Shown one piece after another: positions 56,001 to 62,362 of a stretch of 64,000 nt of DNA (the stretch's first letter is position 1; the number at the start of each line of letters is the position of its first letter). This DNA comes from Struthidea cinerea (Eukaryota; Chordata; Aves; Passeriformes; Corcoracidae), in contig VZTI01004624.1 of assembly GCA_013397865.1 (NCBI GenBank), forward strand, positions 421,237-485,236, read 5' to 3'. Both the position numbers and the translations under genes were made by a program. The notes under the pieces are model-generated. The model saw nothing but the letters and a program-made list of their open reading frames with translations. It had not been told where the DNA came from and ran no database searches.

Positions 56001-58713
56001 CTTTTTCTTACCCAAGCCCTCTCTTTAAAATTATTCCTTCCCATGCAGTAAACAGACTGGAAGCACGTAACATGCAAATCTGCAGAGCAGGAGCACGTGG
56101 ATTCTCTGTTACAGGAAGAGAAGGAATAAAAATAGGAAAGCAACACTGACCTGCAAAGAAAAAAAGAAAAAGGAAAAAAAAAATAAAAAAAAAGAAATAG
56201 AAAAGAAAGACTGAGAATCTTAAATTTCCCTTCATAGAAAAAGCACATGTAGGAGCCAAATTCACAAAGATAACTTTCTTTTTCCACTCAAATTACTCCC
56301 AGACTCTCAGTTCTCACAGCTATGAATAAATTCTGATGTCTATGCAGCTTTTCCAGAGGAGCTCTGGCTGCTGTCTCAGGGCTTTCATTCATGAGTCACC
56401 TTAAACACACAGGAATAAAAGTAAGTTCCAACACCAACCCCCACCAAATGTCAGGACCACTTACCTCCAGCTTCTCAGCAATTTCAGTACAAAACAATAA
56501 ACTAGAAAATAGCTTTATGCTAGCAGATTACTACTTGTAGCAAAGCATACAGAAACCTGTACATTCAAATATTCCTTTTGAGACAAATGTCAGAATGACT
56601 TCACTTGCAAATACATTTATTTTTCCCATCCTTACATTTTGCTTGAGGAATTCATAGTGAGTAAGGAACCCATTTTTCTTGCAGGCAATATTTTATATTT
56701 ACTCAGCTAAAATGGCTCAGCACTTGCACTTACAGCTTATCACTGGCACCTCTATCTGATCAAACTGAAAACTGAGCTGGACTTGCACTGCCCATAACTC
56801 AGCAATCAGTGCAGAGAAGACAAGCAACATTTAACACCGTACCATCAGAAGAGTTCACAGATTTATCCTGCCTGACCTGTGGTGGCTGCAGTTTCAGTCA
56901 CTGACTTAATTAAGAGACACAGATGTTTTGGGTTTGCTGCTTCCCTTGCTCATAGATTAACTGAGTCTCTGCACCTGCTGTCTCACTTCATTTACTGGGT
57001 CATCACTGTTCATTATTTCTTTTCTCAAGTCTTGCTCTTTCCCACAGAAGTTCCCTATCTACATGAGAATGAAGAAGTAAACAGAGAAACTTCAGGAATA
57101 CAGAAATAAACTAGTATTTATTCCATTTTGCTACAGACAAACAATTCCTGATCCACTTGAATTCCTGATCCAGCTTATAGAACTATCCAATATTCTAACA
57201 ACTCATGAGAACCTCTACATGCACTTCATACAAGATCAGCAAGTGGTAGAAATTCACTTTTCCACTTAGTAAACAGAAAGGAGGAGAGGAATGGCTGAGA
57301 TGTCAAATGAGGATACATAAAAACTCAGGGAGTGCTTGTTTCAGCAGTGTTTTGTCACAGACATCCCTCAGACTTTAGGCCTACTATGACTGAGCATTAA
57401 AATTTTTAAGGAGACATTACTTGAAATGACTGCCTCACTCTCCTTCTCTCACCTTCTCACCTCTGTCTGTACCCTACACATGAACAGCCTTTTTCCTTTG
57501 CCTTTTCCTTGAGCTTTTGTGTTTTGCTAGCCTTTCAACAGCCACCTCTTAACCCTGATTCCATTTGTTCTCAAACATGAACTAGTCTAGTTTATGTCAT
57601 CTCATCAATTCTCATCACCATCACCTCAGGGAAGGTATCTTCTCTTCCTACACATTTCTAAAATCTGCCACGGAAGAGATAATAAATGATGCCTCTTACT
57701 CAACTGAAATTCAAAGCCTGTGAAAATACAAGTTATCAATATGCCTTTGCTCCTCTTATAAATTAGTACTGAGTCTGGAATGCTTCCCCACGGCAATTAA
57801 GACTCATTCAATTAAAATTACTATATTCTGTCATCTAGGTTTTACTCCAAAAAAAGTTACACATTTTCTATTAACATCACTACCAAAAACAGAACAAATA
57901 ATTTCAGGATTTCAAAAGGCACAGCCAGAAATGCTTCTCACCCTCACTAGTTTACTCAGCTTGTTAGGGTGAGTTAGCCACAAGAGTTCAAGTAGAGAGA
58001 AACAACATTCACAACAAGATAAAAGGAAGAGTTTCAGTGCACCAGAATACTCATATTCTAATAATTATTATTGCCTCTGTTAGAGACAAAGAACTGGGTG
58101 TTTTTGTGTTGTTGGGGAGGCACTGAAGGTGGGGGTGAAGGAAGAACAAAACTACCACCACAACCACAGACCATAGAAAGGTCCAGCATGTCAAAAAGAT
58201 TGCAAAAAAGATTTGGTCTGGAAGCTATCTTGTAGCATTTATTCACTTATTAAGCTAAGAAAATCAAATATGCATAATATTAACTTGATAAGTGAAACAT
58301 TTAGCCCATTTTGAAAACTGTTAAAATGTTGCCTGTGTCATTTCTCTTCAAAACACTGCTGTTGGATGAAAAACATAAAGGTGGTTCATTCCCAATCTAC
58401 TCTCTGCTCGTACAAACCTTGACTCTCCTAGTTTATCAATTTTAAGTAGTGCTGTAGAAGAATAGGCTTCAAAAAGTACTTCTTAATCCATCTCTTTTTA
58501 TAATACTGCATTGCAAAGAGCACAAGCCAGAGATTTTTAAATATTACCTTCATAGAGAACTTCATACTCAGTGGGAATACAGCTGTATCCTTGAAGCAAA
58601 TCCGGAAGGCAGTCCCTACAGAAGGAATGGAGGCAGGGCAGCATTCTGGGGTCCCTCCTCCGCAGGTCCCACTTGCAGACCAAACAATTCCTCAGCAGAT
58701 CCAGGGTTTCCAT
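14021..58713 (-). CDS. TRIM66: TRIM66 (TIF1-delta), whole gene, 20 coding exons
   Basis: Chromatin-reading co-repressor of the TIF1 family (TRIM24/28/33 relatives), expected in the nucleus. Exons in transcript order: 58713-58548, 48026-47923, 44237-44090, 39833-39701, 39469-39353, 38574-38460, 37696-37550, 37424-37307, 36330-35480, 34494-34333, 25802-25530, 25311-25083, 21887-21827, 21127-20953, 19753-19449, 17951-17828, 16561-16487, 15354-15202, 14614-14396, 14080-14021. All introns are GT-AG and every phase joins, giving 1,244 residues. Domains: RING 10-63, B-box 1 92-122, B-box 2 152-183, coiled coil about 184-300, Q/P-rich region about 350-630, PHD 1002-1043, bromodomain about 1075-1175, basic stretch 1217-1224. 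Family knowledge: the PHD-bromo module reads histone H3 and the protein represses transcription, mainly in testis. Start chosen at the ATG with G at -3 and G at +4; an in-frame ATG 54 bases upstream (58767) is the alternative. Identity is very secure; individual exon edges slightly less so. Confidence 0.95.
14396..14614 (-). CDS. TRIM66: TRIM66 coding exon 19: bromodomain end, acidic patch, basic NLS-like stretch
   Basis: Residues 1153-1225. 'PDSEVAEAGRCLDEFF' closes the bromodomain. Then comes an acidic 'DDSDSED' patch (likely CK2-type site) and 'QPKRKRRH' (1217-1224), a probable nuclear localisation signal. The donor GCT^GTAAGA is good; reading through it instead gives 16 unrelated residues and a stop at 14345. 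Confidence 0.92.
15202..15354 (-). CDS. TRIM66: TRIM66 coding exon 18: bromodomain core
   Basis: Residues 1102-1152. Reads 'HYYQIIKRPMDLSTIRKKL' and then 'FWNCAKFNY', with Asn1151 at the conserved acetyl-lysine-binding position. Acceptor TTATTGCAG^GCTC, donor AATTAT^GTATGT. Confidence 0.96.
16487..16561 (-). CDS. TRIM66: TRIM66 coding exon 17: bromodomain helix Z
   Basis: A 75 bp exon, residues 1077-1101, reading 'KCEKLVLSLF' and then 'LPFHEPVSPL'. The 'LPFHEPV' segment corresponds to the shelf region of the acetyl-lysine pocket. Both flanking exons end and begin in phase 0, so skipping it would keep frame but break the bromodomain. Acceptor TTCCACAG^AAG, donor CCTTG^GTAGGT. Confidence 0.92.
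17828..17951 (-). CDS. TRIM66: TRIM66 coding exon 16: end of PHD, start of bromodomain linker
   Basis: Residues 1035-1076. 'GEWVCSLC' supplies the last PHD ligands C1040 and C1043, followed by 'VEYDCEN' and a Tyr/Asp-rich linker ending 'CDQK'. Acceptor TTTTGCAG^GGGA, donor AGAAG^GTGGGA. In TIF1 proteins PHD and bromodomain form a single unit across this linker. Confidence 0.94.
19449..19753 (-). CDS. TRIM66: TRIM66 coding exon 15: PHD finger, first part
   Basis: Residues 934-1034 plus two bases. After a Ser/Glu-rich linker it reads 'ENEDFCAVCLNGGELLCC' with PHD ligands C1002, C1005, C1014, C1017, H1022 and C1025. In TIF1 proteins this finger binds the unmodified H3 N-terminus. Donor CCAGT^GTGAGT; the split codon gives Val1035 where mammals have Gly. 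Confidence 0.95.
20953..21127 (-). CDS. TRIM66: TRIM66 coding exon 14: conserved pre-PHD block
   Basis: Residues 875-933. Contains 'KIPYVRLERLKI' and 'FLLVIECGT...SSSMSIK', one of the best conserved parts outside the named domains; its function is not known to me. The pattern of short hydrophobic strands suggests a folded element. Acceptor GACTCTAG^AGC, donor ATAAAG^GTGAGT. Confidence 0.93.
21827..21887 (-). CDS. TRIM66: TRIM66 coding exon 13: 61 bp micro-exon
   Basis: Encodes residues 855-874. Too short for an open-frame scan; found because exons 12 and 14 have incompatible phases (1 and 2). Reads 'NREKGHFEMDMKSNQNVR', aligned with the mammalian acidic segment just before 'KIPYVRLERL'. Acceptor TGTTCCAG^ATTC, donor GTCAG^GTAGCA. 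Confidence 0.87.
21888..25082 (-). other. TRIM66 intron 12
   Basis: 3.2 kb. Holds the possible old CR1 remnant near 23,520. No other feature supported. Confidence 0.7.
23520..23610 (+). mobile_element. possible old CR1 remnant in TRIM66 intron 12
   Basis: 'ccatgaggagaaactgaaa' followed by 'tttgtttagtctatgaaagagaaga' matches, with several changes, the conserved CR1 stretch around 'tgaggagaggctgaaggagctggg..tttagcctggagaagag'. No tail was seen, so the limits are uncertain. Confidence 0.45.
25083..25311 (-). CDS. TRIM66: TRIM66 coding exon 12: PINLS motif exon
   Basis: Residues 779-854 plus one base. Contains 'EEPINLSIKK' (residues 815-824), nearly identical to mammalian TRIM66 and resembling the CtBP-binding P-x-[DN]-L-S motif. 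The acceptor is chosen at CTGAAG^CTGG after a C-rich tract because it joins in phase and reads 'LENEDLS'; this edge is less certain than the others. Donor GAAG^GTACCA. Confidence 0.85.
25530..25802 (-). CDS. TRIM66: TRIM66 coding exon 11: variable linker
   Basis: 273 bp, phase 0 to 0, residues 688-778. The start ('SASLSFVGF', 'EMELSPARL') is conserved with mammals. The rest is Pro/Ala/Gly-rich and does not resemble the repeated V-P-S-L-type units I recall from the mammalian protein. Acceptor TTTTCCCAG^CGTT, donor GCAAG^GTAGGA. Confidence 0.9.
31583..31716. repeat. two neighbouring tandem duplications
   Basis: 31645-31680 and 31681-31716 are two 36-base copies (start 'gttgggtatttgacaggcat') with a single mismatch. 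Just upstream, 31583 and 31605 begin two imperfect 22-base copies (start 'gaaatttgtt'). Both are in TRIM66 intron 10. Confidence 0.93.
33952..33970. repeat. poly(T) tract
   Basis: About 18 T in a row within TRIM66 intron 10; could be the reverse of a retroposon tail, but no body was recognised on its right side. Confidence 0.7.
34333..34494 (-). CDS. TRIM66: TRIM66 coding exon 10: acidic linker with HP1-box-like motif
   Basis: 162 bp, phase 0 to 0, residues 634-687. Ser/Asp/Glu-rich ('SQSLDEEDSV') and ends 'HPVRK', matching the mammalian 'NVVRK' position. Residues 646-650 read PVIPL, which fits the loose HP1 box P-x-[VI]-x-L. Acceptor TTGTAG^GTC, donor AAAG^GTATAA. Followed by the 8.5 kb intron. 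Confidence 0.88.
35480..36330 (-). CDS. TRIM66: TRIM66 coding exon 9: large Q/P-rich disordered region
   Basis: The largest exon (851 bp, residues 350-633). It is rich in Gln, Pro, His and Ser, with a run of four Pro followed by three Gln, and is clearly richer in GC and CpG than the flanking introns. The last part (residues 566-623), from 'SLDIMHH' to 'INYIVRQPAP', is almost unchanged from mammals, unlike the looser sequence before it. Acceptor TTCCAG^GGGG, donor CACAA^GTAAGC. Expected to be mostly unstructured and to bind partners. Long open frames on the opposite strand here are by-products of base composition. Confidence 0.95.
37307..37424 (-). CDS. TRIM66: TRIM66 coding exon 8: post-coiled-coil TIF1 segment
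   Basis: Residues 311-349 plus one base. Reads 'IVFQIQRLLETNCNTE' and then 'IRFTWDPSYWTKQLSNLG', strongly conserved with the mammalian protein. The acceptor is CACCAG^ATTG; a later AG inside 'TTTCAG' is rejected because mammals keep the four residues before it. Donor TTGG^GTAAGA. Confidence 0.92.
37550..37696 (-). CDS. TRIM66: TRIM66 coding exon 7: end of coiled coil
   Basis: 147 bp, phase 0 to 0, residues 262-310. Contains 'ERKQRLEQQLQ' and then 'EHVQNFISWAVCSK' and 'PFLFSKEL', the conserved region following the coiled coil in TIF1 proteins. Acceptor TTAACAG^AAAATC, donor AACTG^GTAAGA. Confidence 0.92.
38460..38574 (-). CDS. TRIM66: TRIM66 coding exon 6: coiled coil
   Basis: Encodes residues 223-261. 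It continues the coiled coil with 'VENQIKMAKMVLMNE', nearly identical to mammalian TRIM66. Acceptor CCCACAG^GTTG, donor CTTGAA^GTAAGT, which is a near-consensus site. In TRIM proteins this segment makes antiparallel dimers and positions the RING and B-boxes. Confidence 0.9.
39353..39469 (-). CDS. TRIM66: TRIM66 coding exon 5: start of coiled coil
   Basis: A 117 bp symmetric exon (phase 2 at both ends) encoding residues 184-222. The sequence is heptad-like and charged (for example 'LQNQRIILENV', 'AKQIEDR') and matches the B-box C-terminal coiled-coil start of TRIM66. It is too short for a simple open-frame scan. Acceptor TTGACAG^GTTC, donor GACAG^GTAATT. Confidence 0.88.
39701..39833 (-). CDS. 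TRIM66: TRIM66 coding exon 4: B-box 2
   Basis: Encodes residues 140-183 and most of 184. B-box type 2 ligands are C152, H155, C164, C167, C172, C175, H180 and H183, with 'LFCETCDTLTC' and 'EHKEHR' as in the mammalian protein. The acceptor is a tandem CAGCAG: using the second AG (exon start 39830) drops one Ala and keeps frame. Donor CACAG^GTACCC. Confidence 0.93.
39834..44089 (-). other. TRIM66 intron 3
   Basis: 4.3 kb, AT-rich. Holds the period-11 microsatellite at 43,225-43,364. Nothing else supported. Confidence 0.7.
43225..43364. repeat. period-11 purine microsatellite
   Basis: About twelve near-perfect copies of an 11-base unit of the form aaaagaaaaag on the plus strand, in TRIM66 intron 3. 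It creates a spurious Lys/Arg/Glu-rich open frame. Strand-asymmetric purine tracts of this kind are length-variable and can form triplexes. Confidence 0.95.
44090..44237 (-). CDS. TRIM66: TRIM66 coding exon 3: B-box 1
   Basis: Encodes residues 91-139 plus one base. B-box type 1 zinc ligands are C92, C95, C105, C108, C113, C116, H120 and H122, including 'CSSCTEEHRH', close to mammalian TRIM66. Acceptor TTCTCAG^AGC, donor GCAG^GTACTG. The stretch after the B-box (44090-44130) is the least conserved part. Confidence 0.92.
44238..47922 (-). other. TRIM66 intron 2
   Basis: 3.7 kb between the RING and B-box exons. Holds the CR1 fragment at 47,060-47,606; otherwise nothing supported. Confidence 0.7.
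47060..47606 (+). mobile_element. CR1 LINE, 3' fragment in TRIM66 intron 2
   Basis: A second 5'-truncated CR1, antisense to TRIM66. Signatures: 'cttatgaggagagactg', 'ctgagaggggatctcatcag', 'ggaacaggctgcccagggaa' and 'ggatgatctccaaagatccc', ending with an ATTCTGGGATT tail. It carries an 18-bp direct duplication at 47352-47369 and 47372-47389 (unit 'cataaactaaaacacaag'). Confidence 0.92.
47923..48026 (-). CDS. TRIM66: TRIM66 coding exon 2: RING finger, second half
   Basis: Encodes residues 56-90. It supplies the last RING pair, C60 and C63 ('SCPVC'), then a short linker ending Met88-Ala-Lys90. The acceptor follows a long T-rich tract (minus-strand reading of 48027-48055), and the exon joins exon 1 in phase to rebuild a Gly codon. 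Donor is AAAG^GTAGGT. The terminal Met-Ala-Lys falls where the mammalian protein is annotated to start. Confidence 0.88.
49109..49199. repeat. tandem duplication, 45-base period
   Basis: Two copies of a 45-base unit starting 'atgacaacattctactg' at 49109 and 49154, differing only in the placement of one T in a T-run. The near identity implies a recent event. In TRIM66 intron 1. Confidence 0.95.
50781..50832. repeat. two adjacent perfect hairpins
   Basis: 50781-50808 is an inverted repeat with 13-base arms (cttctatacacta) around a 2-base spacer. Directly next to it, 50809-50832 has 11-base arms (tttttacacta) around the same spacer. Both share the core 'acactacatagtgta'. Located in TRIM66 intron 1. 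Confidence 0.93.
54940..54976. repeat. TA-rich simple repeat
   Basis: Interrupted TA dinucleotide run (tatatataaatatttatatatatatata-like) in TRIM66 intron 1. Confidence 0.8.
56158..56212. repeat. A-rich tract
   Basis: Purine tract of A-runs broken by single G or T bases, in TRIM66 intron 1. No LINE or SINE body was recognised beside it, so it is not called a retroposon tail. Confidence 0.7.
57143..57172. repeat. short direct repeat, 17-base period
   Basis: 'aattcctgatcca' occurs at 57143 and again at 57160. A minor replication-slippage type duplication in TRIM66 intron 1. Confidence 0.8.
58548..58713 (-). CDS. TRIM66: TRIM66 coding exon 1: RING finger, first half
   Basis: Encodes residues 1-55 and begins codon 56. 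It holds six of the eight RING zinc ligands: C10, C13, C27, H29, C32, C35, in the usual spacing with 'LPCLHSFC'. The donor is GAAG^GTAATA. An upstream in-frame ATG at 58767 would add 18 residues. A pyrimidine-rich run ending in CAG just upstream of the chosen ATG could be an acceptor, so a separate non-coding 5' exon is likely. No promoter or CpG island was seen nearby. Confidence 0.88.
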
Positions 58714-61700
58714 TCCTGCTGGCTGAAGTCTGGCCCCGAAAACACAAAGAGTCACAAAATGGCTCATGACAAGCCCTGCACTTCACAAAACACTTGATCA
58801 CTCAAGTGCAAACCAGAGGGCAACACGGGATGCACGATCAAACAAACAACATTCATTTAGCCCCTGTGAAAAAAGAAGTTTCGTGCAGCTGAAAATCACA
58901 TACCTGCTTTACAGAGGAGAGTATCTTTGCAGATTGTTGTGCAGGAAAGTGTGGTTTAAGGTTCACAAACCATGATCCCACTATCTCTCTAGTATTTGCA
59001 ACTTCTGTAAAAACTGAACTAATCTGTTCTATTGATCTACTTACAAAGCTGAATTGTCACACGCTGTGCATTTCCTGCTAGAAGCACTGAAACCGTGCAA
59101 TTAAAATGATGAGATTCTCTGACTGCCTTTACAATTTCACTCAAATATTTTACAGTTTTCAGGTAAAGAAAATAACACCCATACATCCATCATTTCAGCA
59201 ATGCATGTTAGAAAGCTGCCCTGAAAAATGTACAGCATCTGCTGACAATCTTCTTTATAGCAAATGCACTTTGCAGTAATCAAATTTTGATTATCAAGAT
59301 GACCACAGATCAGATTATAGACCAAACCTGAGCTTCCCAGTGTTCCTCCCACCAGCCTAAGCTCCCCAAGGTCAACTAAAAATTTTGCAGTTCATGTTTC
59401 ATCCTCAGTTCTGAGATTGTGAGAGATGTTGATCAGATACAGACAGCAAAGGGCAACTCCTGCAAGTTGTATCAGAGGAGAAAAAGCAAATAAAGCCTCG
59501 TTTTCTCCAGTCACTCTTCCAGCTGATCCAACCTCCTGGGACCAGAGTCCCATGTAGCTGCCAATTGCCCAGGCACGGTGGCCCTGCTACCAGCAGGATG
59601 TAATTGAAGCTGCAATCTCCAGATTTCCCCAGCACAGAAGAGCAGCAGCTCTAACCTTAGGGCTATCTATTCTCCTGAGGGATTCTGTCTTCTGGTAGAC
59701 TCCAGTGGAAATGGTTAGTAAGTGGCTCTGGGTTTGGGTTTTTATTCTGCAATGCAAAAAAAATTATGAATGCCTCAGAAATTAACAACCAGTAGTTTTT
59801 TAAGTGTTGTATCCTGAAGTCATTGGTATTTAAAATATTTTAGAGGAAAAAATGGACCCTATGTTGAAGTCTGCATCCTATTTCATACCCAAGACCCATT
59901 CAACGAGTAGATGTCCACCACCTTGACTGACAAATTACTTACATAAATTCAAACCTACCACTAAAACTTCATATTCTAATTCCAAAACCAGAGGTCCCTT
60001 TGGAAATGAGCTGTGCCAGTTGGGCCTGTGGTTTAACTAACATTCTATCAGTGCCTATTACACGAGCTGACTTTTCACAGTGCCTCTTCATTGACCACCT
60101 CTCAAAGGCAAATGTCACTAGAGCAGCAGTGTCCCAGCTCACTCCATCTTTGTCATTGCTTGCAGCTCCTGTAGCTAAGAAGACAAAGTAGCACCTACAA
60201 AAACATGTAATTTCTGCAGTAGGAAGTTGAGGTCTGAAACTACCACATTGTTGACACAGAGAAACCGCAGCCCAAAGCATCCAGGCACAGAGAATCAGTG
60301 CAAACAAAGCCTGATACTGGGAAATGCTCTGTCACCTTAAAAGCCAAATCTGGGGCTGGATGAGCAGCAACAGGCTACCGCAAATTTCAGTGTATGCCTT
60401 TTGAACAACATACAAAACTGTGCAGAATTTTTTTGGCAGGAAGGGAAGAATAAGAGTGAAAAAAATGTGTTTAAAATTTTGTTCTGAGGCTGGTGTGCAA
60501 AGTAGTAGTTAGGCAGTTGGAGCAGGAGAAGGCTGATGTATGAAATGAGCTACAAGAAGGCCTGGAAAGAGAATCCAGGGAATTACAGGCCTGACCTTTG
60601 TGCTGGGGAAGGTCACAGCGCAGATCATCTTGAGCACCAGCAAGTGGCACTTGTGCAATAACCGGGGCATCAGACCCAGTCACTGTGGGCTTATGAAAGG
60701 CAGGTCCTGCTTGACCAACCCAGCCTCCTTCTATGACAAGGTAACCTACTCAGTGGATAGGGGAAAGGCTGTGGCTGCTGTCTGCCTGCCTGGACTTCAG
60801 TAAAGCCTTTGACACAATTTCCCACATTCTCCTGGAGAAACTGGCTGCTCATGGCTTGGAGGGGTGCACCGTTCACTAAAAGAACTGGCCGGATGGCTGG
60901 GCCCAGAGAGCGGTGGTGGATGGAGCTACATCCAGCATCACGCATCAGGCAACAGCAGTGCCAGCAGCCAGTGAGACAGTTCCCACACCCTTACCTCTGC
61001 ACTTTGGAACAAACTGCTCATTTATGTCATAGCTGTTCACAAGCAGCAGTACCACTGGCTAAGATGAACTATTTTATAAATGGAATGCACATCAACCTCA
61101 CCCTAAAAGCCCTCTAAATTTAATTATTGCCAAACACTAGGTCAGAAGTTGATGAACTAGGACTCTATCACACACAGCAGAAGGTAATGTGCAACTATCA
61201 ACAGTAATTCAAGACTTCAGCAGCGAACATAAATTGACAGTGTTTATAGGCTTTTGGTCTGACATTTGAGAACCAGCTCACTGGCTTTAGTTATTTGACT
61301 TTTTACTATTAAATCCTGCTTTGGCACACAGGGCCAAGCCTTGCAGACACCAGGAGTCCTAGTTTGATGTTACAACCAAGCAAGGATCATTTTAGGTAGT
61401 CATTTTAAACCCAGTACATCAGAACTTCACACACAGCTGCTCTAGAGCTGTGCCATTGCTTTGGCAGCTTAAGGAAGCTTGAGGATAGCTGGCACCAACT
61501 GATCTTCTCACCTGGGAACTGCAGGAATTTTGTGTCCATCTTGGGGAGGGCACAGATTGCAGCAATAACAAGGTAGAAACCCTAGGTTGTTTCTTCAAAA
61601 CTATTTCAGGTCTTCCCTTCTGTCCCACACTGCACCCAGGGATTTCCCCTTCCTCCCCTCCTATACCCCACCCTGGTGGAAACGGGACTAGAATCTTTTG

Positions 61701-62180
61701 CTATCCCAAAAGCCTCTTGATCATCCAGCTCACTGAATGCAATTCCCGTGCCAAGTCTCTTTCACACAGCATTTCTGGTACACTACTGCCACTTTGCATT
61801 GCTGCACTGCATTTCTTTATCCTCACTCCTGCTGCTCCATTCCCACAGGCCAGGGTACCATCCCCAGATTTCCCCTGGATGTCACTTTAGGGTACAAGAA
61901 TCCCCAAGTCTCCTTTTTGCAGACAGCTGTAGAGAGGATCACCAACAAAAGAGCAGCACAAGTACAGAACCTATTTTGCAACCCTGTAAAGACAAAACAA
62001 CGAGGTATCTGTACATGGCAGGTACTAAACACTGCAGTCGGGCAATTTCAAAATGTAGTGAGAAGCACTGAAACCACTGATCAAAAACTGTCAGAAATAA
62101 CTAAGCAGATAAGATTCAAGTGTGAGGTGTCTGGACAAGTCAGGAAAGAAAAATCAGAACAACCCAAACTTCTGTAAATC
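58714..62180. other. intergenic between RPL27A and TRIM66
   Basis: About 3.5 kb from the RPL27A poly(A) signal to TRIM66 coding exon 1. It must hold, or be crossed by, the TRIM66 5' non-coding exon and promoter, but no CpG-rich block is seen. Contains the broken CR1 reverse-transcriptase fragment at 60,540-60,950. Confidence 0.65.
60540..60950 (+). mobile_element. CR1 LINE, internal reverse-transcriptase fragment, broken
   Basis: A piece of CR1 ORF2 without the 3' end. 'NYRP'-like sequence near 60,575 and the reverse-transcriptase signature 'DFSKAFDT' (about 60,792-60,815) followed by 'LLEKLAAHGLEG' identify it. A CCTG duplication at about 60,785-60,792 breaks the frame, and later frame changes precede the 'NWPDG' segment, so it is dead. 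It lies between the RPL27A poly(A) signal and TRIM66 exon 1. Confidence 0.88.
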
Positions 62181-62200
62181 AGCTCATTTTATGCATTGTG

Positions 62201-62206
62201 TTTATT
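62201..62206 (-). terminator. RPL27A poly(A) signal
   Basis: AATAAA on the minus strand 28 bases past the RPL27A stop, in the very short AT-rich 3' UTR typical of ribosomal protein genes. Cleavage is expected at about 62,180-62,190. Confidence 0.8.
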
Positions 62207-62233
62207 CAAAAAATTTGAATAAAACAAAAACTT

Positions 62234-62362
62234 TTATGCCACAAGCACACAGGCACCACCAACTTCTTTGATCTTCTCCTCTGCTCTTCTACTGAAGAAC
62301 TTTGCTTTCACAATGACAGGCTGCTTGGGCAGCTTCCCCTTGCCCAGCACTTTGTAGTAGCC
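62234..62362 (-). CDS. RPL27A: RPL27A last coding exon
   Basis: Encodes residues 107-148 and TAA. Reads 'GYYKVLGKGKLPKQPVIVKA' and ends 'GGACVLVA', the invariant C-terminus. Acceptor TTTCTAG^GGC, phase 0. Confidence 0.97.
   Translation of the reverse strand, partial: GYYKVLGKGKLPKQPVIVKAKFFSRRAEEKIKEVGGACVLVA

Larger units (their letters stand above)
48027..58547 (-). other. TRIM66 intron 1
   Basis: 10.5 kb, the longest intron, splitting the RING finger. Contains the 45-base tandem duplication, the double hairpin, the TA repeat, an A-rich tract and a short direct repeat listed separately. The plus-strand open frame at 52,170-52,553 has no recognisable similarity. No internal promoter or extra exon was recognised. 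Confidence 0.7.

Noticed and set aside
61737..62177. Plus-strand 146-codon frame near the RPL27A 3' end
   Set aside because: Overlaps another frame of similar length, no domain, antisense to RPL27A downstream sequence; chance open frame.
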